Source of the DNA: Treponema sp.
GTDB lineage: Bacteria; Spirochaetota; Spirochaetia; Treponematales; Breznakiellaceae
Assembly: GCA_031289935.1 (NCBI GenBank)
Contig: JAITON010000078.1
Location: forward strand, 1 to 7,225
DNA length: 7,225 bases
Direction: 5' to 3'
The position numbers and the translations under genes are program-made. Below are positions 1 through 4,761 of the stretch, in pieces (positions within the stretch are counted from its first letter, which is position 1; every line of letters starts with the position of its first letter). Under the pieces are notes generated by a model. The model was given only the letters and a program-made list of their open reading frames with translations, was not told the origin of the DNA and did not search any database.

Positions 1-456
1 GTGGGGCCCAAGCCCGATGGCACGATCCCCGAAGGCGATCTGGGCATCCTCAAGGATACCGGCGCCTGGCTCGCCCTGAACGGCGAGGGCATCTACGACA
101 GCAAGGTCTGGCGCTCCAGCGGCGAGGGGCCCACCAGGGCGGCGGAAGGCCAGTTCCAGGACCATAAGCGTCCGGCCTACCGGGCTCAGGACTTCCGTTT
201 TACCGTCAAGGATAACGCCGTCTATGCCTTTGCCCTGAACTTCCCCGCCGGGGGCCGCCTTTGTATCCGTTCCCTGGGTCCCTCCAAGAACCACAACAAG
301 CCCAGCTTCCAGGGCATCATCAAGGAAGTATCCATGCTGGGCTCCGCCAGGAAGCCCGCCTGGAGGTTGACCGCCAAGGGCCTGGAGATCGAAGCCGGCC
401 CGGATGCGGCCCCCCTGCCCGGCTTCCCGGTAACATTCAAGGTGGAGCTTCTCTAG
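1..456 (+). CDS. GH29 alpha-L-fucosidase, C-terminal part (5' end outside window)
   Basis: This is the last 151 codons of a glycoside hydrolase family 29 alpha-L-fucosidase, an enzyme that removes alpha-linked L-fucose from glycans. The fragment opens with GPKPDGTIP, the conserved stretch that closes the catalytic barrel in GH29 (usually preceded by N-V). A helix segment follows, with GAWLALNGEGIYDSKVW at about residues 21-37, a hallmark of the family, and then a beta-rich tail (FTVKDNAVYAFAL, about 68-80) that fits the C-terminal beta-sandwich domain. The catalytic nucleophile and acid/base lie upstream and cannot be seen. The GTG at position 1 is almost certainly an internal valine codon, not a start, because the family is normally over 400 residues. 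The stop is TAG at 454-456. The gene is followed at once by a palindromic repeat array. The family call is from recognised motifs only; whether the protein is secreted cannot be judged here. Confidence 0.85.
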   Translation: MGPKPDGTIPEGDLGILKDTGAWLALNGEGIYDSKVWRSSGEGPTRAAEGQFQDHKRPAYRAQDFRFTVKDNAVYAFALNFPAGGRLCIRSLGPSKNHNKPSFQGIIKEVSMLGSARKPAWRLTAKGLEIEAGPDAAPLPGFPVTFKVELL

Positions 457-474
457 AGCAAAGCATACCGGGGA

Positions 475-502
475 GGGTCTTCCCTATAGTAAGGGAAGAC
501 CC
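475..502 (+). terminator. 11 bp stem-loop just after the fucosidase gene; possible 3' end structure
   Basis: GGGTCTTCCCT (475-485) and AGGGAAGACCC (492-502) are perfect reverse complements around the 6 nt loop ATAGTA. The hairpin begins 18 nt after the fucosidase stop. It is the longest-armed hairpin of the array, because only here is the first unit preceded by GGGTC, the complement of the GACCC linker. No T-tract follows, so it does not look like a classical intrinsic terminator. It could still stabilise the mRNA 3' end or block read-through. The stem is seen directly; the terminator role is inference. Confidence 0.3.
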
Positions 503-705
503 TTCCCTATAGTAAGGGAAGACCTTTCCCTATAGTAAGGGAAGACCCTTCCCTATGGAAGGGAAGACCCTTCCCTATAGTAAGGGAAGACCTTTCCCTA
601 TAGTAAGGGAAGACCCTTCCCTTCCATAGGGAAGACCCTTCCCTATGGAAGGGAAGAGCCTTCCCTACGGAAGGGAAGACCTTTCCCTATAGTAAGGGGA
701 GAGGA
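480..705. repeat. Tandem array of ten 22-23 bp palindromic units
   Basis: Ten head-to-tail units each consist of arm TTCCCT, a 5-6 nt core, arm AGGGAA and a linker GACCC or GACCT. Unit starts are 480, 503, 526, 549, 571, 594, 617, 639, 661 and 683. Units 1, 2, 3, 5 and 6 have the 6 nt core ATAGTA (23 bp). Units 4 and 8 have the 5 nt core ATGGA, and unit 9 has ACGGA (22 bp). Unit 7 has TCCAT, the reverse complement of ATGGA. Unit 8 has linker GAGCC. Unit 10 has the ATAGTA core but decays into GGGGAGAGG at its right edge. Every unit can form a 6 bp hairpin on either strand, and arms of different units can pair with each other. There is no unique spacer between units, so this is not a CRISPR array. 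Function is unknown; possibilities include a mobile hairpin family, an mRNA 3' structure or a protein-binding array. Confidence 0.95.
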
Positions 706-737
706 ATAGAGGCATTGCATGAAGCGATGGCGGGGCA

Positions 738-766
738 TTGACCTTTTTTACGGGCCCTGCTAGTAT
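738..766 (+). promoter_or_regulatory. Sigma70-like promoter upstream of the rsgA leader
   Basis: A -35 box TTGACC (738-743) is separated by exactly 17 bp from a -10 box TAGTAT (761-766). This predicts transcription start near 773. It lies between the repeat array and the short reading frame at 808, and it is the best-matching promoter in the gap. It would give rsgA an untranslated leader of about 200 nt, or drive the short frame at 808. Boxes and spacing are seen directly; activity is inferred. Confidence 0.6.
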
Positions 767-807
767 CATTGCAAGTTTAACAATCTGTCTATTTGAGGAG
801 GTAGGGT

Positions 808-840
808 ATGACAACAGCAATTGTGGGGATTTTCGGTTAA
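808..840 (+). CDS. Possible 10-residue leader peptide MTTAIVGIFG
   Basis: An ATG at 808 follows a near-perfect Shine-Dalgarno sequence GAGGAGGT (795-802) at 5 nt spacing. It opens a frame of ten codons (MTTAIVGIFG) ending in TAA at 838-840. This ribosome binding site is stronger than those of most genes in the window, and a promoter lies about 40 nt upstream, so translation is plausible. The peptide matches no leader peptide I know and has no run of one amino acid typical of an attenuator. Its stop codon overlaps the 5' arm of a long inverted repeat (839-849 with 906-916), so a ribosome stopping there could alter folding of the rsgA leader. Alternatively it is the stub of a decayed gene, with nothing recognisable after the stop. 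Confidence 0.35.
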   Translation: MTTAIVGIFG

Positions 841-916
841 ACCGCGTATCGGCGGCGCTCAGTATCCTTTTCTCTTTCACTTAAAATAATTGGGCTTTCG
901 ATTGAATATGCGGTTT
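839..916 (+). promoter_or_regulatory. Long-range inverted repeat in the rsgA leader
   Basis: AAACCGCGTAT (839-849) can pair with ATATGCGGTTT (906-916) over 11 positions: ten Watson-Crick pairs and one G-U. The stem encloses 56 nt of AT-richer sequence. A competing local hairpin, CCGC (842-845) with GCGG (852-855) and loop GTATCG, uses the same 5' arm, so two exclusive folds are possible. A T-rich stretch (ATCGTTTTT, 921-929) follows the 3' arm. The arrangement resembles an attenuator or other cis-acting RNA switch for rsgA. I recognise no known riboswitch class. The pairing is seen; regulation is inference. Confidence 0.3.
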
Positions 917-933
917 TCTCATCGTTTTTAATG

Positions 934-962
934 CACGAATCAACAACCTCGCCACGAATCAA
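934..962 (+). repeat. 10 bp direct repeat CACGAATCAA in front of rsgA
   Basis: CACGAATCAA occurs at 934-943 and again at 953-962. The copies start 19 bp apart, about two helical turns. The second copy ends 5 nt before the rsgA Shine-Dalgarno sequence. It could be a regulator site or a simple local duplication; the sequence alone does not decide. Confidence 0.6.
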
Positions 963-967
963 TGCAT

Positions 968-972
968 GGAGG
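968..972 (+). promoter_or_regulatory. Ribosome binding site that sets the rsgA start at 979
   Basis: GGAGG at 968-972 lies 6 nt before the ATG at 979. The in-frame ATG at 931, 16 codons upstream, has only ATCGTTTTTA before it and no Shine-Dalgarno sequence. The residues it would add do not resemble an RsgA N-terminus. This supports 979 as the start. Confidence 0.8.
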
Positions 973-978
973 AATTGC

Positions 979-2085
979 ATGTTCAATTTGAAAGATTATG
1001 GTTATACGGGTCCCGGCTACGGGGCGGATGCGCTGCGCCATGGGGGGCTGGTCCCCGGACGGGTAATCGAGGCCCGGCGGGAGCTCTACAAGCTGATCTG
1101 CGGGCACGGTGAAGTTCCGGCGGAGCTTTCCGGGGCTTTCTACCACGCCGCAAAACTGCGGGAGGATTTCCCCGTGGTGGGGGACTTCGTACTCATCAAG
1201 TACAACGCCCTGGGGAACTCGCTCATCAGCGAGCTGCTGCCCCGGCGGACGAAGTTCTCCCGGGTGGACCTCCTGGGACACGCGGAGGGCTACGCGAAAA
1301 ATGTCCAGGAACAGGTGGTAGCGGCCAATTTCGACTCTGTGTTCATCCTCTGCTCTCTGAATTACGACTTTAGCCCCCACCGGATTGCCCGGTATATCAC
1401 GGCAGCCCTGCGCTCGGGGGGCTTCCCGGTGGTGCTCCTGACCAAGGCCGATCTGGTGGAGGACTTCGCCGGGCAGACGGCGGCGGTGCGGAAGATCGCG
1501 GGGGAGTCGCCGGTTATCCCGGTAAGCAGCATAACGGGCTTCGGCCTGGGGGAGCTTGCGCCCTTTTTGGCGCCCGGCAAGACGGTGGTGTTTCTCGGCT
1601 CCTCGGGGGTGGGGAAGTCATCACTGTTGAATGCCCTGGCCGGGGAGGCGGTGATGGACGTAAAGGCCATCCGGGATAGCGACAGCAAGGGCCGGCATAC
1701 CACGAGCCACCGGCAGATGTACCGGCTGGCATCGGGGGCCCTGGTGATCGATACGCCGGGGATGCGGGAACTGGGGCTCTGGGACGCCGGTGAGGGGGTA
1801 AGTCTGGCCTTTGCGGGGCTGGAGGCGCTCTTGAGCCGCTGCCGCTTTGCCAACTGCAGCCATCAGAGCGAGCCGGGCTGCGCAGTTTTGGCGGCCCTGG
1901 CGGAGGGGAGCCTTTTACCGGAGCTGTGGAAGCTCTACCAGGCCCAGAAACGGGAGGCGGCCCGGGTGGAACAGAAGGCGGCCTACCTAAAGGAGAAGAA
2001 GACCAGGCACAAGACTATTGCCAGGCAGATACGGGAACAATACGCCGCCCGGGACCGGCTGGGGAGGGGTCATGGGGATGAGTGA
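979..2085 (+). CDS. rsgA: Ribosome small subunit-dependent GTPase RsgA (YjeQ)
   Basis: RsgA is a cytoplasmic GTPase that binds the 30S subunit late in assembly and checks the decoding centre; its GTP hydrolysis is stimulated by the ribosome. The 368-residue length fits the family or is slightly long. An OB-fold region at about residues 25-100 is followed by a circularly permuted GTPase domain in the expected order: G4 TKAD (155-158), G5 PVSS (181-184), the P-loop GSSGVGKSS (207-215), the G2 region GRHTTSH (238-244) and G3 DTPGM (258-262). The C-terminal zinc site is intact as C-x4-C-x-H-x5-C (C288, C293, H295, C301). A lysine/arginine-rich tail that could touch rRNA ends the protein. The start at 979 is chosen for its GGAGG. 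The gene probably uses the promoter at 738-766 with a structured leader. Its last 8 bp overlap the ABC ATPase gene, suggesting coupled translation with an otherwise unrelated exporter. Confidence 0.96.
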   Translation: MFNLKDYGYTGPGYGADALRHGGLVPGRVIEARRELYKLICGHGEVPAELSGAFYHAAKLREDFPVVGDFVLIKYNALGNSLISELLPRRTKFSRVDLLGHAEGYAKNVQEQVVAANFDSVFILCSLNYDFSPHRIARYITAALRSGGFPVVLLTKADLVEDFAGQTAAVRKIAGESPVIPVSSITGFGLGELAPFLAPGKTVVFLGSSGVGKSSLLNALAGEAVMDVKAIRDSDSKGRHTTSHRQMYRLASGALVIDTPGMRELGLWDAGEGVSLAFAGLEALLSRCRFANCSHQSEPGCAVLAALAEGSLLPELWKLYQAQKREAARVEQKAAYLKEKKTRHKTIARQIREQYAARDRLGRGHGDE

Positions 2086-3130
2086 AACGAAAACGGCCCC
2101 GGCCCTGATACAGACCCGGGGTCTGACCAAGACCTACCAACGCTTCGAGAAGGAGGCGGGCCTGGCGGGAAGTTTCAAGAGCCTCTTCCGGCGGAAGTAT
2201 CTCATGAAGACCGCGGTGGAGGCCTTCGACCTGGACATTGGGGAGGGGGAATTTGTGGGGCTCATCGGGCCCAACGGCGCGGGAAAGACGAGTCTTGTGA
2301 AGATGCTCACGGGGATCGTTGCGCCTACATCGGGTAGTATTGCCGTGCTGGGCTTTTACCCCAACAAGCTGGAGGACGCCTTTAAGAAGCAGTATGCCCT
2401 GGTGATGGGCCAGAAGAGCCAGCTCTTCTTCGACCTGACTGCGGCGGATACCTTCCTGCTCTTTAAGGAACTCTACCAGATCCCTGCCGGTGTGTACCGG
2501 CGCAACCTGGACTATTTTACGGGGATCTTTAAGGTGCAGGAGCAGCTCAACGTGCAGGTACGCACCCTGTCGCTGGGGGAACGCATGAAGCTGGAACTGA
2601 TTACGGCCCTGCTCCACAATCCCCGGCTGCTGTTCCTGGACGAGCCCACCATCGGCCTGGACGCGCCGGCCCAGCGGCAGATCCGGAGCTTTCTCCGGGA
2701 GGTAAACCGGGAGCGGGGCACCACCATCATCCTGACCTCTCACTATATGGAAGATGTGCGGAGCCTCTGTCCCCGGAGCGTGGTCATTAACGGCGGCAGA
2801 AAACTCTACGACGGGAGCACCGAAAAGCTGTTCGCCTCGTATCAAAGCCTGAAGAAGATCAGCCTGCGTTTTGATGAGGATATGGAGCTGAGCCTGCCCG
2901 CCGGGGCCGTGCTGACGGAGCAGGGACCGGGACGGCTCGTGTTCACCGTTGCCAAGGAGCGGAGCGGCGGAGTTCTGGGCCGGCTCATGGAGCGCTATAG
3001 TTTCGGGGACATTGCCGTGGAAGAGGAAGATATCGGCTCGGTGGTGGAGCGAATCTACGCTGCCGGCAGCGCTGCGGCAGACCCTACGGCAGACCCTGCG
3101 GCAGACCCTGTTGCGGGGGCCCGGGCATGA
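2078..3130 (+). CDS. ABC-2 type exporter, ATP-binding subunit (COG4586-like)
   Basis: This is the ATPase of an ABC exporter, working at the inner face of the membrane with the two permeases encoded next. All ABC motifs are intact in the 350-residue product: Walker A GPNGAGKT (64-71), Q-loop Q112, signature LSLGE (164-168), Walker B LLFLDE (184-189), D-loop GLD (193-195) and the switch histidine H222. The N-terminal extension with FKSLFRRKY (33-41) before the core is typical of the COG4586 branch, whose substrates are mostly unknown. A C-terminal region (about 255-330) follows the nucleotide-binding domain. The end is an Ala/Asp/Pro repeat tail. Two in-frame starts are possible, 2072 and 2078; GGAGG at 2063-2067 lies 4 nt and 10 nt from them. 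I chose 2078, giving an 8 bp overlap with rsgA, but 2072 is nearly as good. The stop overlaps the next start (ATGA). Confidence 0.92.
   Translation: MSETKTAPALIQTRGLTKTYQRFEKEAGLAGSFKSLFRRKYLMKTAVEAFDLDIGEGEFVGLIGPNGAGKTSLVKMLTGIVAPTSGSIAVLGFYPNKLEDAFKKQYALVMGQKSQLFFDLTAADTFLLFKELYQIPAGVYRRNLDYFTGIFKVQEQLNVQVRTLSLGERMKLELITALLHNPRLLFLDEPTIGLDAPAQRQIRSFLREVNRERGTTIILTSHYMEDVRSLCPRSVVINGGRKLYDGSTEKLFASYQSLKKISLRFDEDMELSLPAGAVLTEQGPGRLVFTVAKERSGGVLGRLMERYSFGDIAVEEEDIGSVVERIYAAGSAAADPTADPAADPVAGARA
3074..3109 (+). repeat. Three 12 bp tandem repeats at the 3' end of the ATPase gene
   Basis: The units 3074-3085, 3086-3097 and 3098-3109 read GCGGCAGACCCT, ACGGCAGACCCT and GCGGCAGACCCT. Because the unit is a multiple of three, they encode the in-frame peptide repeat AADP-TADP-AADP near residue 334 onward. 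Copy number could change by slippage without breaking the frame. The tail lies outside the ABC motifs and is probably a tolerated, flexible end. Confidence 0.85.
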
Positions 3131-3918
3131 GAAAGTTCCTCGCGGTAAGTAAGCTCTACTTTAAGATACAGGTGGCCTACCGCCTGGACGTGATTATGCG
3201 TGTTCTCTCGGTGCTGGGGCGCACGGCCTTTGCCTGGGTGCTCTGGGGGGCGGTCTACTCGGGCCGGTCCGAGGTCGGCGGCATGAGTTTCCAGGCCATG
3301 GTATCCTACTACGTGGCCCGTTCCGTGCTGGCAGCCATGGTTGACGACGACCCCATGTATCTGGTGTCCAATTACATACGGGACGGGGCCTTTTCCAAAT
3401 ACATGGTCCTGCCTATCAATATCCAGGGCTTTTTTCTGTTCCGGGCCCTGGGATTCCAGGCTTTTATGCTCCTGTTCAACCTGCTTTCTGCGGCCCTGGC
3501 GGTGCTGGTTTTCGGGATACAGTTCAGCCTGAGTACGGACCTGGTGCAGATTTTCTGCGCCCTGGGGATGATGGCCCTGGGGCTGGTCTTTAGAGTGAGC
3601 TATGGTTTCTGCCTCGGTATTCTGGCCTTTAAGTTCCAGGATATCCGGTTTTTCAGGCTGATGCAGGATAATATCGTTGAGTTTATTTCCGGCGCCCTGA
3701 TCCCCCTGACCCTGCTCCCGGCAGCCCTAACCGGATTCCTGCGCTTCCTCCCCTTCTACTATATCCCCTATCTGCCGGCCATGCTTCTTACGGGGCAGGC
3801 CGGGGATGAGGCCCTGCCGGGGCTGGCGATCCTCGCCTGCTGGACCGGCCTCATGCTCTTTATCACGCAGAAAAGCTACCATCGTCTGCGGGTAAAATAC
3901 GACGGAGCCGGTATATGA
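3127..3918 (+). CDS. ABC-2 type exporter permease subunit (COG4587-like)
   Basis: This 263-residue membrane protein is one half of the exporter channel. About six hydrophobic segments can be seen, at roughly 22-42, 55-72, 103-130, 140-168, 183-222 (possibly two) and 228-247. The N-terminus is short and basic with a membrane-parallel look. The stretch IRDGAFSKYMVLPIN (84-98) matches the cytoplasmic loop I associate with this permease family, of the form I-x-x-G-x-x-x-x-x-x-x-x-P-x-N, which probably contacts the ATPase. Start ATG at 3127 overlaps the ATPase stop by 4 bp (ATGA). No clear Shine-Dalgarno sequence is present (CCCGGGC before the ATG), so expression should depend on coupling from the upstream gene. 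Substrate is unknown: nothing in the sequence identifies it as a drug, lipid or peptide exporter. Confidence 0.88.
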   Translation: MRKFLAVSKLYFKIQVAYRLDVIMRVLSVLGRTAFAWVLWGAVYSGRSEVGGMSFQAMVSYYVARSVLAAMVDDDPMYLVSNYIRDGAFSKYMVLPINIQGFFLFRALGFQAFMLLFNLLSAALAVLVFGIQFSLSTDLVQIFCALGMMALGLVFRVSYGFCLGILAFKFQDIRFFRLMQDNIVEFISGALIPLTLLPAALTGFLRFLPFYYIPYLPAMLLTGQAGDEALPGLAILACWTGLMLFITQKSYHRLRVKYDGAGI

Positions 3919-4715
3919 TACAAAAACTGCTGCACTATATACGGTTTGTTTTCCTGTTAATCAAGTTGCGGATTTCCCGGATGATGATGTTCCGGGTCAG
4001 TTTCTTCGGGGCCTTTTTTACGGACAGCGCCCTCTTTATCATTCAGCTCATAGCATTCAGCGCCATCTATTCCCAGGTGGACAGCATCGGCGATTGGGGC
4101 TGGGGGGCCATGCTCATCTTTATTGGCACCTATTCCCTGGTCAACGCCATCAGCATGGTGAGCTTCTTCTTTGGAGTCCTCGAAATCCCCGACAAAATCC
4201 GGGACGGGAGTCTGGACCTCTACATCACCAAGCCGGGGAACGTGCTCCTGCGCATCAGTTTTGAGAGCGTGGACCCCGGCTCCATCCCCCTGCTCGTTCT
4301 GAGCGCCGCTATCGTGGCCTACGGGGTTTCGGTACTGGGCATCCGTGTTACTGCGCCGGTGGCGGCGGCTTACCTCGCGCTGGTACTGCTGGGAACGCTG
4401 CTCTGGTATGATATCATGGTACTGTTCCGCAGCATCACATTCTTTGTCTTCCATAATGATATTGAATGGGTGGAATCGGAGATGATCACGCTGAATATGC
4501 GGATTCCCGGGACCCTCTACAAGGGGGCGTTTAAGCTGCTGTTCTGCTTTCTGGTACCCTACGGGATCATCGCCACGGTACCGGCCCAGCTGCTTACCGG
4601 CGCGCTAACCCTGCCGGGGCTGTTGCAATGCCTGGGAATTACAGCGGCCTTTACTCTGGCGGCCCTGTGGTTTTGGCGTTTCGCGTTACGGCGGTACAAG
4701 AGCGCGAGCAGTTAA
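3915..4715 (+). CDS. ABC-2 type exporter permease subunit (COG3694-like)
   Basis: This is the second, non-identical permease half, 266 residues long. Hydrophobic segments are visible at about 28-52, 63-88, 123-143, 146-172, 205-225 and 233-256. The loop IRDGSLDLYITKPGN (95-109) is the counterpart of the loop in the first permease and places both in the same family of heterodimeric ABC-2 transporters. The ATG at 3915 overlaps the previous stop by 4 bp (ATGA), again with no evident Shine-Dalgarno sequence. ATPase plus two different permeases in this order is the usual COG4586-COG4587-COG3694 set, so the exporter is complete. The gene ends with TAA at 4713-4715 and no hairpin terminator follows, so some read-through into the protease gene is possible. 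Confidence 0.88.
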   Translation: MIQKLLHYIRFVFLLIKLRISRMMMFRVSFFGAFFTDSALFIIQLIAFSAIYSQVDSIGDWGWGAMLIFIGTYSLVNAISMVSFFFGVLEIPDKIRDGSLDLYITKPGNVLLRISFESVDPGSIPLLVLSAAIVAYGVSVLGIRVTAPVAAAYLALVLLGTLLWYDIMVLFRSITFFVFHNDIEWVESEMITLNMRIPGTLYKGAFKLLFCFLVPYGIIATVPAQLLTGALTLPGLLQCLGITAAFTLAALWFWRFALRRYKSASS

Positions 4716-4726
4716 GGACGGACGGA

Positions 4727-4755
4727 TTGACAAAAGCGCCTCATTTTTCAATAAT
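4727..4755 (+). promoter_or_regulatory. Near-consensus promoter placed for a leaderless protease mRNA
   Basis: A perfect -35 box TTGACA (4727-4732), a 17 bp spacer and the -10 box AATAAT (4750-4755, five of six matches) form the strongest promoter in the window. Only six bases separate the -10 box from the ATG at 4762, so the expected start of transcription (about 7 nt after the box) falls at the A of the start codon. No Shine-Dalgarno sequence exists in those bases. The boxes are seen; leaderless transcription is inferred. Confidence 0.65.
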
Positions 4756-4761
4756 AGACCC

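Noticed and set aside
1..456. Complete small gene starting with GTG at position 1
   Set aside because: The sequence starts inside the conserved end of a GH29 catalytic domain, so the GTG is an internal valine codon and the gene begins outside the window.
480..705. CRISPR array
   Set aside because: The units are directly abutting, with only a 5 bp near-constant linker; there are no 25-40 bp unique spacers and no cas genes.
719..763. 14-residue frame MKRWRGIDLFYGPC starting at 719
   Set aside because: The purine-rich stretch upstream is about 14 nt away, and the frame lies across the -35 and -10 boxes of the likely promoter, so it would not be in the transcript.
882..890. Second promoter for rsgA around the AT-rich TAAAATAAT
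   Set aside because: No acceptable -35 box occurs 16-18 bp upstream; TTTCAC is too close.
931..978. N-terminal extension of RsgA from the ATG at 931
   Set aside because: There is no Shine-Dalgarno sequence before 931, the extra 16 residues do not resemble the family, and the ATG at 979 has GGAGG at good spacing.
2015..2845. Long minus-strand reading frame opposite the ABC ATPase
   Set aside because: It lies opposite an ATPase with all motifs intact and its translation shows no recognisable domain; it is a shadow of high GC coding sequence.
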